Source: Sulfitobacter sp. SK012 (GTDB lineage: Bacteria > Pseudomonadota > Alphaproteobacteria > Rhodobacterales > Rhodobacteraceae). From it: a DNA stretch of 64,000 bases. Location: NCBI RefSeq assembly GCF_003352085.1, contig NZ_CP025804.1:1798001-1862000 (forward strand). The letters are read 5' to 3'. A program made the translations under genes and the position numbers. Positions within the stretch are counted from its first letter, which is position 1, and each line of letters opens with the position of its first letter. The notes beneath the pieces are model-generated. The model was not told the origin of the DNA. It saw only the letters and a list, made by a program, of their open reading frames with translations, and ran no database searches. Positions 26,741 to 36,274 of the stretch are shown here, piece after piece.

Positions 26741-27937
26741 TTACTTCAGGTATGGGCCGGGATCGACGCTGTCAAATCCGTTGCGCACCTCGAAATGCAC
26801 GAAGGCATCAGAGCCGCTGCGCAGTTTTGCGATGCTCTGTCCGCGCGCGACGTTGTCGCCCTTTTTCACAGAAACATCCGTGACATTGGCATAAACGGTC
26901 AGCAAGTTATCAGCATGACGAAGCACTACGATTGGGACGTTGTCGGCGCTTTTTGTGATTGCAGCAACGGTGCCGGTATCGGCGGCTTTGACCGGTGATC
27001 CGGGGCTGGCCTTGATGTTGATGCCTTCATTTTTGCCCTTGCTGTATTCCCGGATAATCGTGCCGGTCACCGGAATGACCAACTTGGCTGAAGCAACAGG
27101 CTTGGAGACTTTGCCGACATCGGCAACGGGTTTGGCAGGTGCTGTCGATTTAACCAACGGTTTTGCTGTTTCATCCTTGGGCAGGGGCTTGGCCGCAGAC
27201 GGCGGCGTCGGCGTCGGAGAACCTGCACCTGGCAATGGTTGTGCTGTGGCGGTGTTTGTTGCTGTGCTTGCTGGCGGAGATTGCTGAGCGACGGGGATCA
27301 ATAAGAACTGCCCTTCGCGGATTGCGAAGTCAGCACCAAGTCCGTTCCACTCTGCCAATGATTTAACCGGAACGCCATAAAGTCGCGCGATGGTATAGGC
27401 ACTTTCGCCCCGCTCAACCTTGTGACGCACGGGTTCTTTGGCTTCCGGCGCGACAGGTGTTTTGGTTGCGGGGGCCAGGGCGGCAGTTTGCACCCCGGGC
27501 GTGGCTGGTGCGCGGTTGATTGCACCGCCTGCGACGCTGTTGATGTCGACGTTTCCGGGTGCACCGGTCGCAGCGGAGGGCTCTGCGACACGGTCGGGCA
27601 GGGCGATGATCTCGTCTTTGCGAAGTTCTACGTCAGGCGCGATGCCATTATAAAGTGCGACCTTGGTGGGGTCTGCACCAACGCGGCGCGCAACATCCGT
27701 CAGCGTATCGCCTTTGCGGGCCACGGCGACTTGGTAATTTGGATAAGAAATCACACCGCGATTATCTGGCTCTGGACGTTCACCTACTGGTGCGACAGCT
27801 GCCTCAGCAGTTGAAAACCCACCTGAGATGCCCCTCAGATCGACATCAAGGGGCTGGCCACAGGCGGTCAGCAAGACGCAGGATGCACCTGCAAAAAGGC
27901 TCAGTCGCGCGCGCGCGCGGGCGGTTTGAAACGTCAT
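26741..27937 (-). CDS. nlpD: NlpD-like lipoprotein with two LysM and a degenerate LytM domain
   Basis: A 398-residue envelope lipoprotein. Signal and lipobox: LSLFAGASCVLLTAC, so the mature protein begins at that cysteine. The start at 27937 is preceded by GAGG at good spacing; ATGs at 27952 and 27988 are alternatives. LysM domains follow VARKGDTLTDVARRVGA and VERGESAYTIARLYGV, then a Pro/Ala/Lys-rich linker and a C-terminal M23/LytM domain. Zinc ligands are altered (NEGINI for HxGxD, YANV for YAH; the late H in VHFEVR remains), so it is probably an amidase activator in cell division, not a peptidase. It follows pcm and surE. Confidence 0.9.
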   Translation of the reverse strand: MTFQTARARARLSLFAGASCVLLTACGQPLDVDLRGISGGFSTAEAAVAPVGERPEPDNRGVISYPNYQVAVARKGDTLTDVARRVGADPTKVALYNGIAPDVELRKDEIIALPDRVAEPSAATGAPGNVDINSVAGGAINRAPATPGVQTAALAPATKTPVAPEAKEPVRHKVERGESAYTIARLYGVPVKSLAEWNGLGADFAIREGQFLLIPVAQQSPPASTATNTATAQPLPGAGSPTPTPPSAAKPLPKDETAKPLVKSTAPAKPVADVGKVSKPVASAKLVIPVTGTIIREYSKGKNEGINIKASPGSPVKAADTGTVAAITKSADNVPIVVLRHADNLLTVYANVTDVSVKKGDNVARGQSIAKLRSGSDAFVHFEVRNGFDSVDPGPYLK

Positions 27938-27998
27938 CTGCTTGATCCTCATCGCGATATCCCGATGTATTCCCGGGGTTTCGCGCATCTTAACCTAT

Positions 27999-28655
27999 TT
28001 ATCCGTCCTTGCCCAACCCTTCGAGCAACGGAACAAAGCGAACTGGGCGTAATTCGTCATATTCCAACCCGTCTGGGGTTTTTCGCACACGAATTAGGTG
28101 TTGTACGGCGTCGGATTGCCCCACGGGGACGACCATGATGCCGCCTTCCTTAAGCTGTGCAAGCAGCGGGCCGGGAGGGTCTTCGGCGGCGGCTGTCACC
28201 AAGATGCGATCAAATGGTGCCTGCTCTTCAAGGCCAAAGCTGCCGTCGCGGGTGATCGCTGTGATGTTGCTTAGATCAAGCGCATCAAAGATTTCCCGGG
28301 CCTCGCGGACAAGACGGCGATGGCGGTCGAGTGTGTAGACCCTGCGTGCGAGTTTACTGAGGATGGCAGCCTGATAGCCGCTTCCGGTGCCGATCTCGAG
28401 CACCTTGTCCCGCGCGCTGACTTGCAGGGCCTGCGTCATCAATCCCACAACCGACGGCTGGCTAATGGTCTGGCCGCAGGCGATGGGCAAGGGCATGTCC
28501 TCGTAAGCACGCTCAGCAAAAAGGCCACGAATAAAGGGACCACGATCAATCGATTCCATGGCGGATAAAACGCGTTTATCCGTCACGCCCTTGGACCGCA
28601 GGGCGTAGAGGAACTGCATTTTTCGTTCTGCTTCGCTGCCTGCTTCGTCGTTCAT
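27999..28655 (-). CDS. pcm: Protein-L-isoaspartate O-methyltransferase
   Basis: Repairs isoaspartyl residues in aged proteins using SAM. The 218-residue protein has motif [17 protein letters not shown], the upstream [15 protein letters not shown] substrate loop and [15 protein letters not shown]. Its ATG overlaps the surE stop by 4 bp. The surE-pcm-nlpD order is conserved in many proteobacteria. Confidence 0.96.
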   Translation of the reverse strand: MNDEAGSEAERKMQFLYALRSKGVTDKRVLSAMESIDRGPFIRGLFAERAYEDMPLPIACGQTISQPSVVGLMTQALQVSARDKVLEIGTGSGYQAAILSKLARRVYTLDRHRRLVREAREIFDALDLSNITAITRDGSFGLEEQAPFDRILVTAAAEDPPGPLLAQLKEGGIMVVPVGQSDAVQHLIRVRKTPDGLEYDELRPVRFVPLLEGLGKDG

Positions 28656-29437
28656 GTGGCGATGCCTTTATGTGCATCAAAGCTGACGTGGTCGGTCAAA
28701 TCCGCGCGCATTGGGGTAACCGAAACATAACCTTCAAGGTTAACGGCGGCGTCCGTGCCGGGGGCCGTAGGCACCTGTTGGTCGCCGCCTTTGATCCACA
28801 GAAAACGGCGCCCGTTCGGCGCGATATGCGGTTCAGTCGCAAAGTTCACGCCGGGGCGGCGTCCCTGAGCGGCCAATTTGATGCCCTTTACATCGCTGGC
28901 AGCGACGGGCGGGAAATTTACGTTATAAAACAGCCGGTAATCGGAGGTTTCGGACGGTGTGTGGTCAAGAATGCGCCGGATCACGTTAACGCCGTGCTGC
29001 GCCGCGGCCTCAAATGGATTGTCCAGCTTGTTGTTCCCAGGTCCAAAAAACTGCGACAGGGCGATGGCAGGAATGCCTTGAAGCGCGGCTTCCATCGCGG
29101 CACCAATAGTCCCGGAATAGAGCGTGTTTTCGGCTGAGTTATTCCCGCGGTTTACCCCAGAAAGCACCAGATCGGGCGGGTTGCCTGCCATTGCGTCGTA
29201 GAGGGCCGCCATAACGCAGTCAGCGGGGGCTCCTTCGGCGGCAAAGCGGCGCGGGGCCAATTCAGTGATCATCATGGGTTTGGTGTAGCTGATGCAATGG
29301 CCAACGCCTGATTGTTCAAACGCTGGGGCAACTGTCCAAACGTTCTCAGGATTTCCGGTCAACTCACGGGCGATGGCTTCGAGAGTGATTAATCCCGGTG
29401 CATTAATGCCGTCGTCGTTGGTGATGAGAATACGCAT
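28652..29437 (-). CDS. surE: 5'/3'-nucleotidase SurE
   Basis: Metal-dependent nucleoside monophosphatase/exopolyphosphatase, 261 residues. Motifs: [15 protein letters not shown] with the metal-binding DD pair, [25 protein letters not shown], and NVNFPP. It is the first gene of a surE-pcm-nlpD operon. A 74-bp gap separates it from the SDR at 29512, where I see no further gene. Confidence 0.97.
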   Translation of the reverse strand: MRILITNDDGINAPGLITLEAIARELTGNPENVWTVAPAFEQSGVGHCISYTKPMMITELAPRRFAAEGAPADCVMAALYDAMAGNPPDLVLSGVNRGNNSAENTLYSGTIGAAMEAALQGIPAIALSQFFGPGNNKLDNPFEAAAQHGVNVIRRILDHTPSETSDYRLFYNVNFPPVAASDVKGIKLAAQGRRPGVNFATEPHIAPNGRRFLWIKGGDQQVPTAPGTDAAVNLEGYVSVTPMRADLTDHVSFDAHKGIAT

Positions 29438-29511
29438 GATAGGCCCCTTTTCGCTTTGATAGGCGAGGGCTGGGGATGCGGCAAGGCAGGGAACCTCTGG
29501 CGGGAGTATTT

Positions 29512-30162
29512 TCAGCCTAAAGAAATGGGGAGTTGCGCCAGAAGCGCAGTGGCCTGTTCATTTGGGGGGCAAAGAGCGTTGCGGTCTTCGCCGGGAAAGA
29601 AACGTGCCCGGGTGGCCGTGGGCATAGGATCTGGGGTGACAATGTGAACTTTGGGGCCAATTCTGTCGGCTTCAGATTGCCAACTGCGGGCCAGAGCGAT
29701 CTGAGTTGATTTGGTCGCAGCATAGCTGCCGAAAAACTTTTGACCGGCGCGAGGATCGTCAAAAAACACGGCTTGGCCTTGTTGACCCAGCAGCGGCGAC
29801 ACAAACCGGATCAGGGTCGCTGTGGCTGTGATGTTGTTCGCAATTGATTTCTGGAGGTCCTTGGGATCGATGTGATCTGCAGGAGTGAGGGGGGCTGCGT
29901 GGATCGCCGTGTGCAGCCATAGATCAAGCTTGCCCCAACGCTCGTGGATACCTCGGCACAGGGTCGCCATCGCTGGTTCGACCGTTATGTCCATCGGTGC
30001 GAGCGTGCAGGCACCACCGCGGGCCTTGATGCGGTCGTCGAGTTCTTCGAGAGCCCCTACAGTGCGCGCGACAGCGATAATGTGGTGGCTAGGGGCGAGC
30101 GCCTCGGCAAGGGCGGCACCCAAGCCGCGCGAGGCACCGGTGATCAGAGCAATTTTTGTCAT
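29512..30162 (-). CDS. SDR family NAD(P)-dependent oxidoreductase
   Basis: A 216-residue short-chain dehydrogenase. Start 30162 ([15 protein letters not shown]) puts the Rossmann TGASRGLG loop at the normal place; an upstream start at 30198 adds 12 residues. The YxxxK catalytic pair is present in [14 protein letters not shown]. Shorter than the usual 250, mainly by lacking much of the C-terminal substrate lid. The substrate is unknown. Confidence 0.9.
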   Translation of the reverse strand: MTKIALITGASRGLGAALAEALAPSHHIIAVARTVGALEELDDRIKARGGACTLAPMDITVEPAMATLCRGIHERWGKLDLWLHTAIHAAPLTPADHIDPKDLQKSIANNITATATLIRFVSPLLGQQGQAVFFDDPRAGQKFFGSYAATKSTQIALARSWQSEADRIGPKVHIVTPDPMPTATRARFFPGEDRNALCPPNEQATALLAQLPISLG

Positions 30163-30204
30163 AATGCGCGTTTGCACGAGGGGCTGGGGTGCCGTCAAGA
30201 GTGC

Positions 30205-30471
30205 TTAGCTTTTGGGCATGCGCAAGACCAATTCACCGTGAAGCCGCGACAAGATCAGGCGGTCCGTATCAATGGCCAACACAGTGCCACCAGCAACCGC
30301 GTCGCCGATGACGACACGGGAAATTTTGCCATTGGGCAGTCGCACCAACGCACCGGGCAGCGTGGCAGAGCCAAAGGTGCCGATGAGCGCGGTGCGGTCA
30401 AGGTTGGTGGTTTCGGTCGCCAGTTCGGTGACTTTGGGGGGCGTGGGGGTCCCGTCGGTTGGGGTGGTCAT
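30205..30471 (-). CDS. Small conserved protein, possibly PilP-like beta domain
   Basis: An 88-residue protein: a Thr/Pro-rich N-terminus, then a compact beta-rich stretch GALVRLPNGKISRVVIGDAV, GTVLAIDTDRLILSRLHGELVLRMP. That pattern resembles the small domain of PilP/GspC-type proteins, but no secretion or pilus genes are near, so no function is assigned. It is 42 bp upstream of the SDR gene on the same strand. Confidence 0.65.
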   Translation of the reverse strand: MTTPTDGTPTPPKVTELATETTNLDRTALIGTFGSATLPGALVRLPNGKISRVVIGDAVAGGTVLAIDTDRLILSRLHGELVLRMPKS

Positions 30472-30607
30472 GGTGGTCCTTCTGCGCGCAACAGCGCTGC
30501 TTGCGATTCGGAATGCTGCGGTGCAGCTATCAATCCGTGCAGGTCTGCAAAAGGGTGACGAGAGGTCATAGGCCAGTCAGCGCCACCGGGGCGGCGGAAA
30601 AGTGCCG

Positions 30608-31006
30608 TCAGCGCTTGGCGTGGTACGTAAACGTCAGTCTGGCAAGGTGATCCAGCGCCTGTTCGGGAACTTCGCCTGTGAGCGGAAGATGCAACGCCCG
30701 GTTGCCTTCGTATGCAAAACTGTCGGGATAAAGATCGCGCATGGTGGCCGCGAGTGTCGTCTGGCAATGGACAAAAATGCCGATATTGCCCGGGTTCTTA
30801 TCTGACCACGAAACCCGCAAAGTGCTCCCTTGGCTGGTTTTGCTTGGCCGCCATGCCGGTTGGCCCCATTTGAGGCTTTCGGTCATAGGCCATTCTTGCG
30901 ACGCGCGCAGAATGATCGTCCGGATCTCAGAAAACCGATGCTGGGCGGCGGTAGGCCATGTGGCGACTGTTTCGTCGAACGCGTTGGGGAAGGCGGACAT
31001 TTTCAT
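30608..31006 (-). CDS. DUF1801 domain protein
   Basis: A 132-residue cytoplasmic protein of the DUF1801 (YdhG-like) family. Family features: ATWPTAAQHRFSEIRTIIL near the start and ESLKWGQPAWRPSK then GNIGIFVHCQTTL in the middle. No catalytic function is established for the family. It sits 44 bp downstream of purF on the same strand and 136 bp before the PilP-like gene; the latter gap shows nothing recognisable. Confidence 0.85.
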   Translation of the reverse strand: MKMSAFPNAFDETVATWPTAAQHRFSEIRTIILRASQEWPMTESLKWGQPAWRPSKTSQGSTLRVSWSDKNPGNIGIFVHCQTTLAATMRDLYPDSFAYEGNRALHLPLTGEVPEQALDHLARLTFTYHAKR

Positions 31007-31050
31007 GGAACCCTTCTAGCACATTCGTAGTGACAGTTTTTGGCAGCAGG

Positions 31051-32550
31051 TTATTCGGCGGCTGGTTTCATCTCAAACCCGTTGTCGACTTGGTCAGCGG
31101 GGGTGACAGGGTATTCGCCTGAAAAACATGCGTCGCAATACTGCGGACATTTGGCGTTGCGCCCCTCTGCTTCGCCAACTGCACGGTAGAGGCCATCAAG
31201 CGAGATGAATTTGAGCGAATCGACACCCAAATGATCGCGCATCTCGTCTTCTGACATTGTTGCCGCGAGCAATTTTTCACGCTGTGGCGTGTCCACGCCG
31301 TAAAAACAGGGCCACGCTGTTGGGGGTGAGGCGATCCGAAAATGGACCTCAGCAGCGCCCGCATCCAAAATCATCTCTTTAATTTTGCGGCTGGTGGTGC
31401 CCCGTACAACGCTGTCGTCGACCAAAATGATCCGTTTGCCGCGCACCAACGCGCGATTAACATTGAGCTTGAGGCGCACGCCCATGTTGCGGATCTGTTC
31501 GGTCGGTTCAATGAAGGTGCGGCCCATGTATTGATTGCGGATGATGCCCATCGCGTAAGGAATGCCACTTTGCAGGGAATACCCGATGGCGGCAGGGGTG
31601 CCAGAATCAGGCACGGGGCAAATCATATCAGCGTCCATTGGCGCTTCTTTGGCCAGCTCTCGGCCGATGGCTTCGCGGGTCTCATAGACCGAACGACCGC
31701 CAAGGATGCTGTCAGGTCGGCTGAAATAGACGTGCTCAAAGATGCAAAAGCGAGAGGCCTGACGGCGGAATGGAAAATGCGATTCGACGCCCTTGGCGGT
31801 GATGACAACCATTTCGCCGGGTTCAATCTCGCGCACAAAATCGGCACCGATGATATCAAGCGCGCATGTTTCAGAGCTCAGCGCCCAGCCATCGCCGATC
31901 TTTCCAAGCACCAGTGGGCGTACGCCCAATGGGTCGCGCACACCAATCAGTTTGGTGCGGGTCATCGCGACAATTGAAAAGGCACCTTCGACCCGGCGCA
32001 AGGCATCTTCCATCCGTTCGGGGATGTTGCGTTGCAGCGAGCGGGCCATCAGGTGGATGATGCATTCGCTGTCGGATGAGGATTGAAAAATGGAGCCGCG
32101 CTCAATCAACTCACGGCGCAAAGCGTTGGCGTTGGTGATGTTGCCGTTATGGGCAATCGCGGCACCACCCATGGCGAATTCGCCAAAGAAAGGTTGCACA
32201 TCGCGGATCGCTGTCGGCCCTTTTGAGCCAGAGGTGGAATAGCGAACATGGCCGATTGCCAGCTCGCCGGGCAAAGTCTCCATCACACGCTGTGAGGTGA
32301 AATTATCGCGCACATAGCCAAATCGCCGGGCGGATTGGAAACCAGCGGTGGCGTCATAACTGACGATCCCGCCTGCTTCTTGACCGCGGTGCTGCAAAGC
32401 GTGCAGGCCAAGGGCTACAAAATTCGCGGCATCGGCAACGCCGACAACGCCGAAAACGCCGCACTCCTCTTTCAATTTATCGCCGTCGTCCCCATCCCGA
32501 AGGTAGGTGGCGTCGAAAGGGTGTGCGGGGGGCATCATTTTAGGGGGCAA
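31051..32550 (-). CDS. purF: Amidophosphoribosyltransferase
   Basis: First committed enzyme of purine synthesis (PRPP plus glutamine to phosphoribosylamine). The glutaminase nucleophile is the cysteine of EECGVFGVVG, near residue 29, after a short propeptide. The PRPP site is IILVDDSVVRGTTSRK. Cysteines in RFCIFEHVYFSRPDS, WPCFYGVD and CDACFSGEYP match the ligands of the Bacillus-type [4Fe-4S] enzyme. The start used is TTG 32550, with GGAG six bases upstream; ATG 32538 or 32535 are alternatives. It follows cvpA, as in many bacteria. Confidence 0.96.
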   Translation of the reverse strand: MPPKMMPPAHPFDATYLRDGDDGDKLKEECGVFGVVGVADAANFVALGLHALQHRGQEAGGIVSYDATAGFQSARRFGYVRDNFTSQRVMETLPGELAIGHVRYSTSGSKGPTAIRDVQPFFGEFAMGGAAIAHNGNITNANALRRELIERGSIFQSSSDSECIIHLMARSLQRNIPERMEDALRRVEGAFSIVAMTRTKLIGVRDPLGVRPLVLGKIGDGWALSSETCALDIIGADFVREIEPGEMVVITAKGVESHFPFRRQASRFCIFEHVYFSRPDSILGGRSVYETREAIGRELAKEAPMDADMICPVPDSGTPAAIGYSLQSGIPYAMGIIRNQYMGRTFIEPTEQIRNMGVRLKLNVNRALVRGKRIILVDDSVVRGTTSRKIKEMILDAGAAEVHFRIASPPTAWPCFYGVDTPQREKLLAATMSEDEMRDHLGVDSLKFISLDGLYRAVGEAEGRNAKCPQYCDACFSGEYPVTPADQVDNGFEMKPAAE

Positions 32551-32812
32551 GGGCAGCTCCGAATCCAGCAGGGGTGCGCAGCCTTTATCTAGGCGCTTGC
32601 AGCGCTCGTGTCACCCTTGAACGTCAACGAGATGCCGTCACGTAGCAAGAACGTGTAAACTGCGGGTGGTGATAGGGCTGAAATGGCGAGTTTTACCGCG
32701 ACGGCAGCCCACGGTATCAGTCACAATACTGGGCTGTCCGCGCAGTCCAGCGCTAAGCTTATGCGCTGAAAAGCCCTAACAAACGGCGAATGGCGTAAGT
32801 TGCTTGGGCTGA
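32551..32812. other. Intergenic region between cvpA and purF
   Basis: A 262-bp gap between same-strand genes. It should hold a purF promoter, but I recognise no operator, riboswitch, strong hairpin or reading frame with coding character. Confidence 0.3.
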
Positions 32813-33367
32813 TTACTGACTGCAGCTAGCAACAAGTGCTTCGTAGCGACCGGTGATCCAGCCAAGCGCTTGATCGGGGTCTTGGTTTTGGATGTCATCA
32901 GAGAACTTGCCAAAAACCAAAGCAGAGCGGCTCTCATCGACGACCGTAAAGTTCTGGCCGGTGATGACGGTGGAATAGACAAAGAACGCCACGGCCACCA
33001 AAAGAACACCGCGGATGACGCCGAACAAGAATCCCATGCCCTGGTCAATGCCGCCCAAGACGGAGCGCTGCACCAGTGACGAAAAGAGCGGCGTAAAGAG
33101 TGAGACCACGATAAGCGTAAGCGCCAAAACGATCGTAAACGCTCCGATCACTGACAATTCGCAGCTATCGGCAAGGAATTCACCGACAACGGGCAATTCG
33201 CGCACCAATGGCTCGACCTTGGGGGCGAACATATAAGCCAACACGGCCGCCGCTATCCAGCCAACAATGGCCATCAATTCGCGCACAAAGCCCCGGCCAT
33301 ATGCCAACAGCGCAGACATCACGATGACCAGCGCCACAACGCCGTCAATGATGGTAAAACCTTCCAT
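32813..33367 (-). CDS. cvpA: CvpA family membrane protein
   Basis: A 184-residue inner-membrane protein with four predicted helices: TIIDGVVALVIVMSALLAYG, ELMAIVGWIAAAVLAYMFAP, GAFTIVLALTLIVVSLFTPLF and MGFLFGVIRGVLLVAVAFFVY. The AYGRGFVRELMAIVGW stretch is the family signature. In E. coli it affects colicin V production and lies in the purF operon; the same adjacency is seen here. Confidence 0.93.
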   Translation of the reverse strand: MEGFTIIDGVVALVIVMSALLAYGRGFVRELMAIVGWIAAAVLAYMFAPKVEPLVRELPVVGEFLADSCELSVIGAFTIVLALTLIVVSLFTPLFSSLVQRSVLGGIDQGMGFLFGVIRGVLLVAVAFFVYSTVITGQNFTVVDESRSALVFGKFSDDIQNQDPDQALGWITGRYEALVASCSQ

Positions 33368-33425
33368 GCTCGTCTTGCCTTTCTGCCCGGATCATTTTGA
33401 CCCTAGAATACTATGGGGGAGCTGA

Positions 33426-34793
33426 CTATCCCGCCCCGAAAATCTCACCAACAAAACCTGTCAGATCGCTCATTGTTCTGAGCGTTATGCCTTGCGCGCC
33501 CACGGCTTTTCCACCTGAAGGAGCAATGGCGGACGTAAAACCAAGTTTTGCTGCCTCTTTCAACCTGTTTTCGGTCTGTGGGGCCGGACGGAGGGCTCCA
33601 GACAGGCTGATTTCGCCAAAAACTACGGTTTCGGCGGGCAAAGCCACATCCTCACGTGCGCTAAGAAGCGCCGATGCGACAGCCAGATCAGCAGCGGGTT
33701 CTGATATTTTCATGCCGCCCGCGACGTTCAGGTAAACATCCAATCCCGCAAAGGGGATGCCGCACCGCGCTTCGAGGACGGCAAGGATCATTGCGAGACG
33801 GCCTGAATCCCAACCAACGACTGTGCGGCGGGGTTGCGAATGGGGCGACGGAGCGACGAGTGCTTGCAGTTCGACCAGAACAGGCCGGGTGCCTTCGATG
33901 CCGGCAAATACAACGGATCCGGGGCTCGGCTGTCCACGCTCGGATAGAAACAGCGCCGACGGGTTGGTAACTTCGGCCAAGCCGCGGCCTGTCATCTCAA
34001 AGACGCCAATCTCATCGGAGGGGCCAAAACGGTTTTTTACGGCGCGCAGGATGCGGAACTGGTGCCCGCGCTCGCCTTCGAAATAAAGGACAGTGTCGAC
34101 CATATGTTCGACAACCCGGGGGCCGGCGATTTGACCTTCTTTGGTGACGTGGCCCACAAGCACAACAGACACGCCGCGCCGTTTCGCAAAACTGGTCAAC
34201 TCATGGGCGGCAGCGCGGACTTGGCTGACTGAGCCTGGTGCGCTGTCTACATTATCAGACCACATGGTTTGAATGGAATCGATGATGGCAAGCTGTGGGC
34301 GTTCGGTTTCAAGCGTTGTTAGGATGTCACGCAGGTTGGTTTCTGCGGCAAGCCTGACTGGCGCATCCGATAGACCAAGGCGTTGAGCGCGCATGCGGAT
34401 CTGGGCGCTGGCCTCTTCGCCAGAGACATAAACGGTCTGCAGGCCTTTTGAGGCAAAAGCGCCTGCGGCCTGTAACAGCAGTGTTGATTTTCCGATGCCG
34501 GGGTCACCTGCAACCAGAATGGCTGAGGCCGGGACAAGGCCGCCACCGAGCACGCGGTCTAGTTCTGCCAAACCCGAGTTTGTGCGGGGGGGCGGATCTT
34601 CGTGGGCAGAGAGATCGGTGAGCACCATGGCGCTGCCGCGCTTTGCGCCCAGAGATTTCGACGGGGGGCCTGAGGAGATCCCCTTGTCTTCGGAGATCGT
34701 ATTCCATTCGCCACAATTGTCGCAGCGCCCCGACCATTTTGGAAAGATCGCGGCGCAGCTTGTGCAAGAAAAGGAGCTGGATGATTTGGCCAT
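33426..34793 (-). CDS. radA: DNA repair protein RadA
   Basis: RecA-like ATPase acting in recombination branch migration. In order: N-terminal four-cysteine zinc finger (FSCTSCAAIFPKWSGRC then CGEW), Walker A AGDPGIGKSTLLLQ, the RadA-specific KNRFG (in RILRAVKNRFGPSDE), and a C-terminal Lon-protease-like domain. 455 residues is the normal length. It is between cvpA and the coiled-coil gene. Confidence 0.97.
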   Translation of the reverse strand: MAKSSSSFSCTSCAAIFPKWSGRCDNCGEWNTISEDKGISSGPPSKSLGAKRGSAMVLTDLSAHEDPPPRTNSGLAELDRVLGGGLVPASAILVAGDPGIGKSTLLLQAAGAFASKGLQTVYVSGEEASAQIRMRAQRLGLSDAPVRLAAETNLRDILTTLETERPQLAIIDSIQTMWSDNVDSAPGSVSQVRAAAHELTSFAKRRGVSVVLVGHVTKEGQIAGPRVVEHMVDTVLYFEGERGHQFRILRAVKNRFGPSDEIGVFEMTGRGLAEVTNPSALFLSERGQPSPGSVVFAGIEGTRPVLVELQALVAPSPHSQPRRTVVGWDSGRLAMILAVLEARCGIPFAGLDVYLNVAGGMKISEPAADLAVASALLSAREDVALPAETVVFGEISLSGALRPAPQTENRLKEAAKLGFTSAIAPSGGKAVGAQGITLRTMSDLTGFVGEIFGAG

Positions 34794-34850
34794 GACGCCC
34801 TTTTGGCGCAGGGCGCAGATGCGGTCAAAGAGAAACCACCCAGCTTTGGT

Positions 34851-35657
34851 TTATTCCGCGGCTGTTGCCGGCATGCCAAAGACGCGGCTGCCGTTGGCAT
34901 TGATACACGGCTTATCAGCGCTCGATACAATTTTGCTGCCATTCATTTTGGTTTGAATGCCGAGTTCAGGGAGAATTTGCTGAAGCTCAGTGCGCAATTG
35001 GTCGAGTTGAGCGTGAACAAGGTTTTCTTCCATCTCGACCTCGTGCTGCCATTGCTTCAGCTCGGCTGAGACCAGCTTGGCTTGATCAATACGGATCTTG
35101 AAGGTCGCCATTTCTTCCTGACGCTGGGTCAGAAATTTGCGGGCGCGGTCAACTTTGTCGTCGGAATAGACCACGGCAAGTTCGTTGGAAATCTGGCTCA
35201 TCTGGCTCGCGACTTCAAGAACTGTCGGCTCAAGCGTGCTGAGATCCGGATGATCGCGCAAATAGGCGATACGTTCGCGAACAGCGTCAAATTCTGATGA
35301 CATCTTGAAGACTTCTTTGCGGTCATTGGCATGCACATCTGCATAAGCCCGGGTCACGTCCCGCATCGACATGTTGAAATCACGGTGCGACGTCTCAAGC
35401 TTCATGACGCGGCGGTTGGTCGGCAGGAAGAAACACATCGCGATCACAAGAGCGGTCAGGCCGATTTGTGCGTACATGCCAGCATTTTCAAGAAGCGCGC
35501 CGTTGTAACTAAGGTTCAGGTCGATCCAGCGCAATTGACCAAACGCGGCCATCAAGGTTGTGCCAGTAAGTGCGATGGCGGAGATGCCAAAGGCACCGAT
35601 TGCGAGCCATTGCAGGATTTGCTGTGCGATATGCCCGTAGGCTTTGAATTTTGTCAT
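34851..35657 (-). CDS. Membrane-anchored coiled-coil protein of unknown function
   Basis: A 268-residue protein with two N-terminal hydrophobic helices (about residues 14-38 and 60-80, ending FFLPTNRRVMKLE), then a long helical, charged stretch (about 85-235) with heptad-like spacing (VRERIAYLRDHP, ARKFLTQRQEEMATFKIRIDQAKLVSAELKQ split over several turns). The C-terminus (residues 240-268) is polar. I do not recognise a family. The position between radA and a pqiA-like gene suggests regular housekeeping context, but no role follows from it. Confidence 0.75.
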   Translation of the reverse strand: MTKFKAYGHIAQQILQWLAIGAFGISAIALTGTTLMAAFGQLRWIDLNLSYNGALLENAGMYAQIGLTALVIAMCFFLPTNRRVMKLETSHRDFNMSMRDVTRAYADVHANDRKEVFKMSSEFDAVRERIAYLRDHPDLSTLEPTVLEVASQMSQISNELAVVYSDDKVDRARKFLTQRQEEMATFKIRIDQAKLVSAELKQWQHEVEMEENLVHAQLDQLRTELQQILPELGIQTKMNGSKIVSSADKPCINANGSRVFGMPATAAE

Positions 35658-35805
35658 CTGCTGTCCTCCGAGATGTCATTCCGAGCAGTTTTGCACGAAA
35701 TACCTATATTTTAAGCGGGCTGGGCGGTGTCTGATGACAGCTTAGCCACACTTCCTGAGGAAGAGATTAATTTTGATTGTTGCCGATTCTGTGGCAATTT
35801 CGCGG

Positions 35806-36240
35806 TTATTCGCCGGATTGTTGCGTTTTCCAACTTACCCAGAGTGAGGCCAGAATGCAGGCCGTGAAAAGATACAGACCCCAAGCAACCTCGATTCGAC
35901 CAACACCAACGCCTTTACTGAGCGTGATATAGAGCGCGATCAAGAAAACATCTGCCATCGCAAGTTTGCCCAATGTCTGCAGGACGGGCAGAACGTTGGG
36001 CCTCAGCAGACCAAAATGGATCAGGCTGAGGCCGATTGTTTTGAGATAGGGTGCCACAATTGCAAAGATTGTGACCACGACCGCGAGAAAGATGTCCGAG
36101 GCCCAAAGTGATTGCAGGCCCGTCAGGACAGAAATCTCACTGAGTCTGAAGAGTGGCAGCGGCCCCGCCTTCATTAAGGGGGCAATCCAAGCGATCGGAT
36201 ATAAGATGAGGAGCGCGAGGTTAAGATAGCGGGCAATCAT
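35806..36240 (-). CDS. Paraquat-inducible protein A family membrane protein
   Basis: A 144-residue protein with four transmembrane helices and no zinc-finger region, resembling a single PqiA membrane module (LILYPIAWIAPLMKAG, VVVTIFAIVAPYLKTIGL, LGKLAMADVFLIALYITL). PqiA/LetA proteins work with MCE proteins in lipid transport between membranes; this short form has no MCE partner here. It lies 34 bp downstream of alr and may be cotranscribed. Confidence 0.82.
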   Translation of the reverse strand: MIARYLNLALLILYPIAWIAPLMKAGPLPLFRLSEISVLTGLQSLWASDIFLAVVVTIFAIVAPYLKTIGLSLIHFGLLRPNVLPVLQTLGKLAMADVFLIALYITLSKGVGVGRIEVAWGLYLFTACILASLWVSWKTQQSGE

Positions 36241-36274
36241 TGGATTTCACGGCCGCAGCAAAGGGCAAAAGACG

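Noticed and set aside
30468..30767. Minus-strand open frame of 99 codons
   Set aside because: Overlaps the end of the DUF1801 gene in another frame and is rich in Arg, His and Pro; no support.
31342..31977. Plus-strand open frame of 211 codons inside purF
   Set aside because: Antisense shadow of a conserved enzyme gene with no family resemblance.
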